A DNA stretch of 64,000 nt from Neocallimastix lanati (nom. inval.) (GCA_016946835.1 JACVTC010000006.1:1623501-1687500), one strand, 5' to 3'. Counted from the first letter of the stretch, positions 50,355-64,000 are shown. Made by a program: numbers and translations. Notes: generated by a model not told the origin, from the letters alone.

Positions 50355-50755
50355 AATATTGTTAATAGTTTTTAGTTTAATTTTAAATTAGTTAAAATAT
50401 TTAAATAGTTAAAATATTTAAATAGTTATAATATAAAATAGTTATAATAAAAAATAGTTAATTAAAAAATTATACTATAATTAGTTTTAGTTTATATATT
50501 GTATTATTTTATAAAATTAATTATTATTAATATTTAAATTGAATATATGTAAATTAAATTAATTTAATATATTAGAATATAATTAAGAAAAAATATAAAT
50601 ATTGTAAATTTTCTTTAATTGAAAGAACGTAATTGTTATTAACGATTTTATAGTTCATAACATAATAAGAACTATTTAATAAAAAATATTTCATAAAACG
50701 ATTATTTTTAAAAGAATTTATTTTGAGTGTTTTGTATTATTATAATCTGTTTTGA

Positions 50756-51082
50756 TATAATCTTTATACTTTGGATCTTGTATGTAATATTTATGAATCC
50801 AACCATAAATTTAATACTACTATGGTAGATGGACAAAATATATATACCGATGGAAATTACAATTTATCCTCTAGTACATCAAAAAATAAACGAGATTCCA
50901 ATAATAGCAACAAAATGGCTTGTCTTCAACGGAAAATGATAATTAATGATGAAGGTAAACAAGAAGATCTAATAAAGTGTAAAGTGTTCTTATGGAACAG
51001 ATTACAATTACACCAAAAAAACAAAAATACTATCAATAATACAAATAATAAAATTTGTTTTATTAAAAAATTCTTTTATTAA
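50756..51082 (+). CDS. Unrecognised open frame, possible exon or fragment
   Basis: Open from 50756 (NLYTLDLVCNIYESNHKFNTTMVDGQNIYTDGNYNLSSS...) with the first ATG at 50821, ending at 51082. Ser/Asn/Lys-rich centre, then KMACLQRKMIINDEGKQEDLIKCKVFLWNRLQLHQ, a better-mixed composition than random AT-rich frames. No family recognised. It lies between the Copia D LTR and an LTR-like repeat, so it may be a host exon cut off by insertions. Confidence 0.3.
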   Translation, partial: YNLYTLDLVCNIYESNHKFNTTMVDGQNIYTDGNYNLSSSTSKNKRDSNNSNKMACLQRKMIINDEGKQEDLIKCKVFLWNRLQLHQKNKNTINNTNNKICFIKKFFY

Positions 51083-51420
51083 TCTCTTTATTAAAAAATT
51101 CTTTTTTATTAATTATTAACTGCAAAATAGTTAATAACTAAATTTTTTTTAATAAAATAATTTTACATGTATTTATATTTTTTATATTATAATATACTAT
51201 TTCTATTTATTTAAACTTATATTCAATATATAATAAACAAAAACTAATCTAAAATTAAATAAAGTTATAAAAAGCTAAAACTAATTCAATAAGCTTTCTA
51301 TTCAATTTGCTTTGACTCAAATTGAATAAGTTCTTATTTATTATTTATTTATTATTCTTTTAATATTAATACTATAAATTATATATTACTATTTATTTTT
51401 TATGATTGTTAAACTAAACT

Positions 51421-51663
51421 AAAATTATTACCATATTTTATTACTAAATTTTAAGTTATTTAGAAATTAATCTTATATTTTTAAATTTATATAAAAAAAT
51501 ATAAATTTATTATTAATTTTCACAAATCAATTAATTTCATAAATTAATATATTTTACATAATTTAATGCATTAGCATTATTTTGTAAACGTGAATTACAT
51601 TAAATAATTTAATGTACAAAATAAATTAATTAATGTACTAAAGATATTGATCATATCTTTACA
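51421..51663 (-). repeat. LTR-like repeat, copy X (partner at 32163)
   Basis: About 243 bp matching 32163-32406 at roughly nine of ten bases. It ends GATATTGATCATATCTTTACA, almost the terminal palindrome of the Gypsy 1 LTR. 51100-51420 also resembles the Gypsy 1 LTR loosely (AACAAAAACTAATCTAAAAT; TTATTTATTATTTATTTATTATT), so a solo LTR of a related family could extend left to about 51080. Confidence 0.65.
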
Positions 51664-51729
51664 TTAAGACGAATTATAAATGTATTGAAAATAAATTGAA
51701 TCAATAGCGTATAAAGCCAATTGATAATA

Positions 51730-51900
51730 ATGGATTTTATAACATTATGTCATGGTAAATGTTTAAATTATTCGGATGACAAAAAATTCATGGACTATTG
51801 TAGAAACGATAATAAGAATCAAGCATTTTCAATAAAAAATGGAAAGATCTGCTCAAGAACAAATAAATGCTTGAGGGTAATTACAAAATTAATCCAGTAA
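51730..51900 (+). CDS. Small Cys-containing open frame, unrecognised
   Basis: 56 codons from ATG 51730 to TAA 51898-51900: MDFITLCHGKCLNYSDDKKF ... GKICSRTNKCLR, then possibly an intron donor (GGGTAATTAC at ~51877). It has five cysteines. It could be the first exon of a host gene whose rest is not recognisable, or a gene fragment next to the repeat. Confidence 0.25.
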   Translation: MDFITLCHGKCLNYSDDKKFMDYCRNDNKNQAFSIKNGKICSRTNKCLRVITKLIQ

Positions 51901-52637
51901 TTTTACAATCTGTAATAATTAATTTGAATAGCTGAAATTAACGATTCTACGTGTGATTTGAGAGTCATTGGTTTGAGGGATTTGAGGTCTAACTCTTCTT
52001 GGTGACATCTATAATGTGTTAGGTAGTAGTTGATTTGTTGTAATAAGTATTATATTTAATTATATTTATTGTTATCTTAAAATTTGGTTAGTGAGTTATA
52101 GAAAAAATAGTACTAGGATATGGTATTTACAATATATATAGTGTATAATCGGTTTTAAGAATATATATTATTATTATAGGATATTTATTCGATGCCAATG
52201 GATGAGTGATTTTTTTTTTTGTGTATGTGTGTCTGATTGGATACTTCGTTCGATTTATTGTTGATAAATGACTCAATGAAAGTATTATTTTTTAATTTTG
52301 ATTAGTTGAGCATTATTATTTGTATTTTATTTTACTCTATTCAATTACTTCCAATTGTGATTGGTTTTTATTTTACTCGATTATATTAATTTTTTTTTTT
52401 TTTTTAATTTATTTTATTTCATTCAATAATTTTTAATTATATGTGTTTGTTTTAATCAATTATTCTCAACCTTTATTGATTGACCATTATCATTTTTTAT
52501 TTTACCCAATTATTTTAAGTTTTTAATTTAATTTAATTTATTCAATACCCTATTATTTTCAACTGGTTTATTCAGTTGACTATTATTTGTTCATTAATAA
52601 TTGTTTTCAACCAATTATTGGTTGACAATTATTGGAA

Positions 52638-52669
<32 letters not shown>

Positions 52670-53457
52670 TTTTTTTTTGGTCTATTCATCTATTACATTT
52701 GATCTGTGAAATTGTTGACTATAACTGTTAATTTTTTTTATAGTTTTTACATTATTTATGATTTGAGTTTTGTTTTATTAACTTCGTCTAATTATTTTAA
52801 TATTCGTATTTTATGTTTTGTATTATATTTAAATAGCATTACTTATTCATTGATGTTAAATCAAATAAAAAGAAAAAAAAAAGATATATATATGTATTTA
52901 TTGGTTATATGTTTCTATTTATTGTTTATATCTTAACTTTTGGTATGTCGCTCCACTATAGAGTTGAGACTCTTAACCCTTTTAATTATAATTATTTATT
53001 TGTATTATTTTTATTACATGGAAAATTTTTCTTTCTTTTTTTTTTTAAAAATTCCTTTTATATTTATACATTGAATTTATAATATATTATATTCTGGATA
53101 TATAATTGGATAAAATATAAGATTGATAATTTTGATTGAGTAATATTTTGGGAATATTATTGGACAATATAAATTAAAAATTTAAATTTTTAATTTATTA
53201 CCAACAAAATATTAATGGTACCAAACTCAATATAAGATATATAAAAATTAGTTTTAATTCATTAAAATAATTAGAATGTGGTTCATTTCGCCAATTTTTA
53301 AAATACAAATTTTCAATACGCCATTTATTTTTAATGGCTTGTAAAATTTTTTGTTAACGCCATAAAAAATTATAATACAATTAATTTTAAAATAAATAAA
53401 TGTATAAATTAATAAATAAATAGATAAATAAATAAAGAATATAATAATAAAAATATA
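51901..53457. other. Intergenic region with a degenerate minisatellite
   Basis: 52270-52640 contains several ~70-base degenerate units of the type TTTTAC(C/T)CAATTATTTTCAACC...ATTGATTGACCATTATC. Elsewhere only oligo(T) and AT-rich sequence. At 52963-52975 TTGAGACTCTTAA repeats the core of the Copia primer sites in minus orientation. An open frame at 52706-52936 is hydrophobic low complexity and not supported. Confidence 0.5.
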
Positions 53458-56243
53458 TAAAATAAAATAAAATAAATAGTAGAATATGAATATAAAGTAC
53501 AGATTGAATAAAATAAAATAATATAAAATAAAATAAAATAAATAGTAGAATATGAATATAAAGTACATATTTAATAAAATAAAATAAAATAAATAGTAGA
53601 ATATGAATATAAAGTACGTATTTAATAAAATAAAATAAAATAAATAGTAGAATGTGAATATAAATTACAGATTGAATAAAATAAAATAAAATAAAATAAA
53701 TAGTGAAGTAATATAAAAGAATAAAGTATTAATAAAAATAAAATAAAATAAAATAAAATAAATAGTTGAAATATAAATATAAAGTACAGATTGAATAAAA
53801 TAAAATAAAATAAAATAAAATAAAATAAAATAAAATAAAATAAAATAAAATAAATAGTTGAAATATAAATATAAAGTACAGATTGAATAAAATAAAATAA
53901 AATAAAATAAAATAAAATAAAATAAAATAAAATAAAATAAAATAAAATAAAATAAAATAAAATAAAATAAAATAAAATAAAATAAAATAAAATAAAATAA
54001 AATAAAATAAAATAAAATAAAATAAAATAAAATAAAATAAAATAAAATAAATAAAATAAAATAAAATAAAATAAAATTAAATAAAATAAAATGAATAGTG
54101 AAGTAATATAAAAGAATAAAGTATTAATAAAAATAAAATAAAATAAAATAAAATAAAATAAATAGTAGAATATTAAATATAAAGTACAGATTGAATAAAA
54201 TAAAATAAAATAAAATAAATAGTAGAATATTAAATATAAAGTACAGATTAAATAAAATAAAATAAAATAAATAAAATAAAATAAAATAAAATAAATAGTA
54301 GAATATTAAATATAAAGTACAGATTGAATAAAATAAAATAAAATAAATAAAATAAAATAAAATAAAATAAATAGTAGAATATTAAATATAAAGTACAGAT
54401 TGAATAAAATAAAATAAAATAAATAAAATAAAATAAAATAAAATAAAATAAAATAAATAGTGAAGTAATATAAAAGAATAAAGTATTAATAAAAATAAAA
54501 TAAAATAAAATAAAATAAATAGTAGAATATTAAATATAAAGTACAGATTGAATAAAATAAAATAAAATAAAATAAAATAAAATAAAATAAAATAAAATAA
54601 AATAAAATAAAATAAAATAAAATAAAATAAAATAAAATAAAATAAAATAAAATAAAATAAAATAAAATAAAATAAAATAAAATAAAATAAAATAAAATAA
54701 AATAAAATAAAATAAAATAAAATAAAATAAAATAAAATAAAATAAAATAAAATGAATAGTGAAGTAATATAAAAGAATAAAGTATTAATAAAAATAAAAT
54801 AAAATAAAATAAAATAAAATAAATAGTAGAATATTAAATATAAAGTACAGATTGAATAAAATAAAATAAAATAAAATAAAATAAAATATAATAAAATAAA
54901 ATAAAATAAAATAAAATAAAATAAAATAAAATAAAATAAAATAAAATATAATAAATAAAATAAAATAAAATAAAATAAAATAAAATTAAATAAAATAAAA
55001 TGAATAGTGAAGTAATATAAAAGAATAAAGTATTAATAAAAATAAAATAAAATAAAATAAAATAAAATAAATAGTAGAATATTAAATATAAAGTACAGAT
55101 TGAATAAAATAAAATAAATAAAATAAAATAAAATAAAATAAAATAAATAGTAGAATATTAAATATAAAGTACAGATTGAATAAAATAAAATAAAATAAAT
55201 AAAATAAAATAAAATAAAATAAAATAAAATAAAATAAATAGTGAAGTAATATAAAAGAATAAAGTATTAATAAAAATAAAATAAAATAAAATAAAATAAA
55301 TAGTAGAATATTAAATATAAAGTACAGATTGAATAAAATAAAATAAAATAAATAAAATAAAATAAAATAAAATAAAATAAAATAAAATAAAATAAATAGT
55401 AGAATATTAAATATAAAGTACAGATTGAATAAAATAAAATAAAATAAATAAAATAAAATAAAAAAAAATAAAAATAAAATAAAATAAAATAAAATAAAAT
55501 AAATAGTAGAATATTAAATATAAAGTACAGATTGAATAAAATAAAATAAAATAAAATAAAATAAAATAAAATAAAATAAAATAAAATAAAATAAATAGTA
55601 GAATGTTAGAATGTGAATATAAATTACAGATTGAATAAAATAAAATAAAATAAAATAAAATAAAATAAAATAAAATAAATAGTAGAATGTTAGAATGTGA
55701 ATATAAATTACAGATTGAATAAAATAAAATAAAATAAAATAAAATAAAATAAAATAAAATAAAATAAAATAAAATAAAATAAAATAAAATAAATAGTAGA
55801 ATGTTAGAATGTGAATATAAATTACAGATTGAATAAAATAAAATAAAATAAAATAAAATAAAATAAAATAAAATAAAATAAAATAAAATAAAATAAAATA
55901 AAATAAAATAAAATAAAATAAAATAAAATAAAATAAAATAAAATAAAATAAATAGTAGAATGTTAAAATGTGAATATAAATTACAGATTGAATAAAATAA
56001 AATAAAATAAAATAAAATAAAATAAAATAAAATAAAATAAATAATGAAGTAATATAAAAGAATAAAGTATTAATAAAAATAAAATAAAATAAAATAAAAT
56101 AAAATAAAATAAAATAAATAGTAGAATATTAAAAATAAAGTACAGATTGAATAAAATAAAATAAAATAAAATAAATAGTAGAATATTAAAAGTAAAGTAC
56201 AGATTGAATAAAATAAAATAAAATAAAATAAAATAAAATAAAT
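53458..56243. repeat. 2.8-kb composite satellite: (TAAAA)n with two kinds of spacer
   Basis: Long runs of TAAAA pentamers are punctuated by ~40-base spacers. Type A (about 23 copies) has core AGTAGAATATTAAATATAAA then AGTACAGATTG; variants are AGTTGAAATATAAATATAAA and GAATGTTAGAATGTGAATAT. Type B (7 copies, near 53701, 54095, 54458, 54756, 55003, 55236, 56041) has core GTGAAGTAATATAAAAGAAT then AAAGTATTAAT. Pentamer runs vary from about 4 to over 40 units. B spacers recur every ~250-800 bp and are nearly always followed by a type A spacer, so there is higher-order structure. Confidence 0.95.
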
Positions 56244-56694
56244 ATCTATTATTAATTTTTATTAAAGAATATTAAAGATCAATGTTTTCGAAATGAAAAT
56301 TTTTTACATTTTTATTATATTCAATTAATGATGTAGTTTAATATTATTGGTAGTTAATAATCTCATTAAATATAAATGATTTTTTGCTTTCTAACATATA
56401 TAATTAAATAAAACATTTTATTTTTAAAAATAAATTGTCTTTAATATTCTTTAATAAAAAAAAATAATAAATATTTATTTTATTATATATACTTGTACTT
56501 TTATAATATTACTTTTAATATTTATTTTATTTTATATACTTGTACTTATATTATTACATTCTTTATTTATTTATTTATTTATTTTACAAATAATTGAAAA
56601 ACTAATTTTTCAAAATTAAAATTACGAATAATATTGGACAATTAATATAATAATTATAATTATATAATTAAAAAATATTTATAAAAATATAGAA
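56244..56694. other. Upstream flank of the MULE transposase gene
   Basis: AT-rich. It contains TTTTCGAAATGAAAATTTTTTACATTTTT at about 56284-56312; similar 'TTTCATTTCG' words occur at 19998-20027 and 53279-53290. No terminal inverted repeat matching the downstream flank could be found. Confidence 0.4.
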
Positions 56695-58119
56695 ATGGAA
56701 GAAAATTTAATTATTGATATAAGTGAATCCAACAAAGGAAAAGAACAAATTATTATTAATAAAAAATATAAATTTAATTTTTCATATAAAAGAAAAGATA
56801 ATTCCAAAGTGTATAAATGTACAGAATATAAAAAAATAAATAAATGTAAATCTTTTATTATTTTAAATGATAAGAAAGAAATTTTAAAGTATAATAGTTC
56901 ACATAATCATCCTGAAAATGAATACGATGTATCCCTATCTATAATGAAACATAAAATTAAAGATGGAATTGAAAAAAGTTCAATTCCTTTTGGTATAAAA
57001 ATAAAACCCCTATATAATAAAATTTCTAAAGAAATAGGACTTATATGTCCAGAATATAATTCAATTAAATCCCAAATATCAAGAAATTTAAATAAAAAAC
57101 TACCATCCAATGTAACAACATTTGCTGAAATTCCAAGTGAATCTGAATATTATAAAACAAAGCGAGGTGAAAATTTTATGATATTCAAAAATTCTAATTT
57201 AATAATTTTTCAATCCCCTTTTCAAGCAAAATTATTTAGGGAATATAATGATGATATATTTGTTGATGGTACATTTTTTATTGCCCTTAAATTTAGTTAT
57301 CAAGTATTTATTACAAGAACTTATGCTAAAGAATTAGATAGTTTTTACACTACTTCTTTTGCAATATTAAAAAATAAAGAACAAGAAACATATAAAATGT
57401 TATTTGAAAAATTGAAAAAAAATGCTAATACATGTAACAATAATATTAGAATTGAACCAAAAAATTTGCATTGTGATTTTGAAAGGGCCATATCTAAAGC
57501 AGCAAAAACAATATTTCCTAATACAAATATTAAATATTGCATTTGGCATTATAAAAAATCACTAGAAATTAAAAAAAATAAATTATGCTATAATGAAGTA
57601 AAAAATAATAATAATATATTTATTTATTATAAAGCTATTTCAAATTTACCATTTATAAATCCTGAATATATATTTGATATTTATGTTATAATTAAAATTA
57701 AATCCATTAAAAATAATTATTGTCAATTTTTAAAATTTTTAGAATATTTTTATAAAACATATTTAATTGATTATGATATGAAAATTTGGAATTATTATAA
57801 TAATATAGAACATATAACAAACAATGCCTCAGAATCACTCAATAATTATTTAAATAATTTATTTCCAACAAAACCATCTTTTTATGAATTAATAGATAAA
57901 TTAAATGAACTTGAACATTTATCATATTATGATTATCAAAGAAAAATAAGAGGAATTTGGAAAATAAAAAAAAGAGCAATAAATAAAGCTAATGAAATCA
58001 GTGTCTTAATTGAACGCTTCAAAAGTATTGAAGCCAAGTTAATTGATGCTAAATGTGATAGAAATAAAATTATTAATTTGTGGTTTGATTGTTTAACTAA
58101 TTTAAATAATATAATATAA
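56695..58119 (+). CDS. Mutator-like (MULE) transposase with FLYWCH zinc finger
   Basis: Intact 474-codon frame, ATG at 56695. N-terminal FLYWCH-type finger ~24-73: hydrophobic/aromatic spacing and Cys42, Cys51, His70, His72 (C-x8-C-x18-H-x-H), a DNA-binding fold. MULE catalytic domain ~150-400: first Asp in FVDGTFFIA (Asp191), second in LHCDFERAISKAA (Asp261), the YCIWHY zinc-type CxxH (Cys282-His285), and Glu380 in ITNNASESLNNYL. The protein would cut and paste its own element. It is slightly short against plant MULE proteins but typical for compact fungal or insect forms; no SWIM finger seen. No terminal inverted repeats or 9-bp duplication were recognised, so the mobile unit may be immobile or the protein domesticated. 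It starts 450 bp from the satellite. Confidence 0.88.
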   Translation: MEENLIIDISESNKGKEQIIINKKYKFNFSYKRKDNSKVYKCTEYKKINKCKSFIILNDKKEILKYNSSHNHPENEYDVSLSIMKHKIKDGIEKSSIPFGIKIKPLYNKISKEIGLICPEYNSIKSQISRNLNKKLPSNVTTFAEIPSESEYYKTKRGENFMIFKNSNLIIFQSPFQAKLFREYNDDIFVDGTFFIALKFSYQVFITRTYAKELDSFYTTSFAILKNKEQETYKMLFEKLKKNANTCNNNIRIEPKNLHCDFERAISKAAKTIFPNTNIKYCIWHYKKSLEIKKNKLCYNEVKNNNNIFIYYKAISNLPFINPEYIFDIYVIIKIKSIKNNYCQFLKFLEYFYKTYLIDYDMKIWNYYNNIEHITNNASESLNNYLNNLFPTKPSFYELIDKLNELEHLSYYDYQRKIRGIWKIKKRAINKANEISVLIERFKSIEAKLIDAKCDRNKIINLWFDCLTNLNNII

Positions 58120-59293
58120 ATATTACTTTATAATAAATAATTAAGAAATAAGGAATGACCAAATGAAATAATCAGAATTCTGTCATTCAATAATTTAATT
58201 TATAAAGCATATTAAATTTATACAGTTTTAATAAATATTCAAATACAATGTATAATTTATAGTTTTATCATTATAATTATTATTTCGCTTAATAATTTTT
58301 AAAAGAAAAGAATTATTATTAATAAAATTTATATTTTTAATAACATTTGTAATTTTATATAATTTTTTATTAATAAAATTTAAATAAAAAAATTATAATT
58401 ATTAGTTTTATATTTTTAATAACATTTAAGTAAAAGAATTATTATTAATAACATTTATATTTTTATGTGTTTTTTTTTATTAATAACATTTAAGTAAAAT
58501 AATTAATAATATTTATATTTTTAATAACATTTAAATAAAAGAATTATTATTAATAACATTTATATTTTTAATAGCATTTAAATAAAAGAAGAATTATTAT
58601 TAATAACATTTATATTTTTAATAGCATTTAAATAAAAGAAGAATTATTATTAATAACATTTATATTTTTATGTGTTTTTTTTATTAATAACATTTAAGTA
58701 AAATAATTAATAATATTTATATTTTTAATAACATTTAAATAAAAGAATTATTATTAAAAAAAAGAATTAAAATCAAAAAATCTAACCATTATATGATTTA
58801 TTTAATTATTCACTTAATAATTAATTTAAAAATTGAAATAACAAAATAATACAATAAAATAATATTATGTAGTATAATATAGCTATAGCCACAAATTTAT
58901 ATATATCACGTGAAAAAAATTGGCGTAATGCAACTTCCCCAAATAATTAAAATAAAAATAATTATTAACCTAATCAACAATAAATTATTAGATATAATAT
59001 ATGTCAAAATTATTTATTGCTAGTATATTAAACGAACAAAAATATTATAAAAGAAAAAATAATTAAAATTTAAGATTGTAAAAATTCATTATTATTACTT
59101 TATCAAACGAACAAATTAATTATAATAGAAAAACTATAATAATTTATTATTAATATTTTATTCAATAGTAATAATAAAATTAAAGTAATAGAAAGTTTAA
59201 TATTTTAAATATACAAAAATTATACACGAATAAAATGATTTAATAAAAAATATTAAAATATACCTTTGAAATTAAATACTACTAAATATTATT
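58120..59293. repeat. AT-rich region with a ~50-base minisatellite (58430-58760)
   Basis: Several copies of a unit around TTAATAACATTTATATTTTT followed by AATA(G/A)CATTTAAATAAAAGA. Two adjacent units at 58550-58660 are identical; two others carry TATGTGTTTTTTTT instead. The rest is AT-rich without a recognisable gene. Confidence 0.75.
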
Positions 59294-59946
59294 TGTCACA
59301 ATTCACATAAACCCACGTTCTGAAAAGTAACACTCATTATGTTAAATTTATGGTTAAGTTATAATAATAAATATTATTGAGATTTCGAAGTATAACACTA
59401 ATAATTAATATATATATTTAACAAAAAACTCTCATAAAAATTTCTCTTTTATAAATAATCTCTCCTTAATAGATTATTTTTATTTATTTATTTTTTTTTA
59501 TAGTAAGTTCTACATTTTTCAATATTTTTAAGTCATTATTTTTTATCTCTTGATATTACGTTATTCATTTTTAATTACTACGTATACATTCTTATAAATT
59601 ACATTGTATATTTCATTAATTAATCTTTAGATTCTATTTAATAATATACCATATAAATATATTATACTTAAATTTAATATATTAATAAGGTATAATATAA
59701 ATTAATAATAATTTTACTTTAAAAATAATAATAAATTATGATATCACGTATTTCCAACAAATATATTATTATTTGTTAAAATATAGTAAATAAAATTATA
59801 CATTATGCTTTATTATAAAATAAAATTAATATAAAATACATGTAATAATTATTATTTAGAAAATGATTCTTCTTTATTAATAAAATATTATTAAATAAAT
59901 AAAATATATAATATAAAATAATTAATCTGAGCTTCACTCATTGACA
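59294..59946 (+). repeat. Probable 5' LTR of Copia C
   Basis: The end TTGACA directly precedes the primer site. The best matching start is TGTCACAATTC at 59294, giving perfect 5-base ends TGTCA/TGACA and a 653-bp LTR. The start cannot be confirmed without the 3' LTR. Confidence 0.5.
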
Positions 59947-59962
59947 GATTAAGAGTCTCATG
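59947..59962 (+). promoter_or_regulatory. Primer-binding site of Copia C, complementary to tRNA-Lys(CUU) anticodon arm
   Basis: GATTAAGAGTCTCATG, whose complement CATGAGACTCTTAATC matches 16 bases from the end of the D-arm to the 3' anticodon stem of tRNA-Lys(CUU) as known in animals. It is the longest match of the three elements. Confidence 0.7.
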
Positions 59963-60105
59963 AAAGAGACCATAAATATATTTATATAATATTATATTTT
60001 AAAAAATTACTATATTCAAATTTAAATTTATTTTATAAAATAAATAATTAATTTATTAAATAATTAAATATAAAAGTAAATAAATAAAATTTTATTAAAA
60101 ATTTG

Positions 60106-61608
60106 ATGTTTAAAATCATGGGAAGAAAAAGAACTCAAGAAACAGAAATCTCCGAAGTTAGTTCCACTTCCTCTTCATCAACCCCTACTATGAATAAAAA
60201 TGAAAACATTAATAAAGATGAGGATAATGTTCCTCAAAATGAAATTTTATTTCAAAATTATGTCTATAAAGATTTATTAATTAAATCCGTATTTAATTAC
60301 AAAGATTTTAAATTAAATACCTCAAATTTTGAAGATTGGTTTATTGAATTAAAACGTCATCTAATTGCACAAGATTACGACGAATATATTGAAAAAGAAT
60401 TTGTGTATGATGACATGACTAGAAAGCAAATAAAATATGATAACGCAGTTCAATCAATAATATCTGGTAGCTTAGACTTAGAAACAAAGGCTTATCTAAA
60501 AGGTTGTAGGACTGCATATCAAATGATTGATAGACTTAAAAAACAATTCTACAAATCAGGAGAATCCTTATTAAATTTATTAATGCAAAAAATCAAAATT
60601 TTAGAAAATAATAATAATAATTATATTCTATATCTCAATGAATTAAAAAATCTATTTGAACAATATGATATAGAATGTGTCAAACTAAATAAAAACAAAC
60701 TAACTGAAGAAAGTAAAATCATTTATGCTTGCGCTAAATTAAAAAACATTGGATTTAATTTTACATTAACTTACAAATATAAAAAATTCAATGAACTTTA
60801 TGATGATTTGCAAAAAATGAGAAATCATGAAGAAAGAATCAACAATTATCTAAACACTCAAATTAATAATAATAATGAAAATAATAATGAAAATAATAAA
60901 ATTAATTATATTTCAAATAATAGCAAGCAAACTATATACAAAAATAATAATAATCAAAATAAACCTAATAATACAAGAAATAAAAACAATAAAAATATAA
61001 AAAGCAAATACTGTCTCCTATGTAAAAAAGATGGTCATATTATAGAAGAATGTTATTATAATCCATTCAATAAAAATAATAAAAATAAAAATACAATAAA
61101 TAAATATAATAATAATAAAAATAATATTAACAACAAAAATAAATTTCACTCTTATAAGATAAATGAAAATAATTCAGAGTATTCATCAGACACAAATGAT
61201 GATTACATTAACTTTACCGGAAATATATCTGTATTAAAAAACAATATTAAATGTAACAATTTAAAAACAAATAATAAATATACAACATGGATTATAGATA
61301 GTGGTACAGGATTAAATTTAACCAACAACATAAACCAACTAAATAATATTCAAAATTCTAATGATAAAACAATAATTTATCCAAATGGTACCACTGATAA
61401 AATAAATTGTTCTGGTACATATTATGGAAGTTTTAAGAATAATAAATTCAAATTATCAAATGTTCATTTTGCACCAAACATTAAAAACAATCTAATCTCA
61501 ACACATCATATCTTAAGTCTTGGCAATAAAATAATTATGGAAAATATCAATAAAAAAGATAGATTACAAATAATTAATAAAGATAATAATATAATCGCCA
61601 ATATTTAA
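60106..61608 (+). pseudogene. Copia C gag and protease, ends at a premature TAA
   Basis: ATGs at 60106 and 60118 are both possible starts (MGRKRTQETEISE from the second). Capsid region ~80-260: FEDWFIELKRHLIAQDYDEYIEKEF, AYLKGCRTAYQMIDRLKKQFY, LNLLMQKIKILENN. The zinc knuckle CLLCKKDGHIIEEC (CX2CX4HX4C) lies at ~61014-61055, between Asn/Lys-rich stretches. Protease WIIDSGTGLNLTNN (~61289) and NVHFAPNIKNNLISTHHIL. The TAA at 61606-61608 interrupts a frame that continues unshifted into GAG-pre-integrase, so one point mutation separates gag-protease from the rest. Confidence 0.9.

Positions 61609-64000
<2,392 letters not shown>

Noticed and set aside
52706-52936. 76-codon hydrophobic open frame
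   Set aside because: AT-driven Leu/Ile/Phe/Tyr composition, no start context or neighbours, no domain.
53254-53568. Minus-strand open frame rich in Phe/Tyr/Ile
   Set aside because: It reads through the start of the satellite; a shadow of TAAAA repeats.
61606-61608. Programmed stop readthrough between gag and pol in Copia C
   Set aside because: The stop lies in the protease/pre-integrase linker, not at a gag/pol boundary, and B and D have their breaks elsewhere; a point mutation is simpler.

Overview
The window is about 80-85 % A+T, full of homopolymer tracts, (AAT)n runs and poly-asparagine coding stretches. It has intron-bearing genes with GTAA..TAG junctions, a 7TM-RGS receptor, ankyrin and leucine-rich-repeat proteins, a LINE remnant and many LTR retrotransposons. 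This points to an anaerobic gut fungus (Neocallimastigomycota). The assignment is inference from gene content and composition; no rRNA or tRNA gene was seen.

Layout. 1-5246 (+): an Asn-rich/LRR protein gene, 5' end outside the window. Its ten central exons are each exactly 69 bp, phase 2, one LRR per exon. 6548-7425 (-): LINE reverse transcriptase relic. 9086-10780 (-): intact seven-transmembrane receptor with a C-terminal RGS domain. 10781-16440: AT-rich DNA with minisatellites and one member of a dispersed repeat pair. 16496-18720 (-): broken ankyrin-repeat gene plus the remnant of a second copy. 19310-20431: the other repeat copy and a small foldback element. 20582-23922 and beyond (+): decayed, internally deleted Copia element (A). 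25190-31626 (+): Copia element B with both LTRs and a 5-bp target duplication; its RNase H region is split by a poly(A)-tailed retrocopy of a cellular mRNA. 32409-33760 (+): broken phospholipase-C-like (PLC X) gene next to an LTR-like repeat. 33987-41556 (+): Ty3/Gypsy element 2 with a tRNA-type primer site, an apparent -1 frameshift signal after gag, a solo LTR inserted in pol and a truncated 3' LTR. 41557-50354 (-): truncated Copia element D, split by 41895-48676 (-), an apparently intact chromodomain Gypsy element 1 with near-identical 773-bp LTRs, a 1606-codon gag-pol frame and a Tf1-like self-priming signal. 53458-56243: 2.8-kb satellite. 56695-58119 (+): intact Mutator-like transposase with a FLYWCH finger. 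59294-64000 (+): Copia element C, running off the window.

How things fit together. The region is a retrotransposon cluster laid over a few host genes. Only the 7TM-RGS gene, the LRR gene, the MULE transposase and Gypsy 1 gag-pol look undamaged. The most notable shared signal is in the three Copia elements with a readable 5' end (B, C, D). Right after the 5' LTR each carries the same 14 bases, complementary to the anticodon arm of tRNA-Lys(CUU). This suggests priming by an internally cleaved tRNA-Lys fragment. Gypsy 1 instead shows an 11-base self-complementarity next to its LTR, so two unusual priming modes occur side by side.
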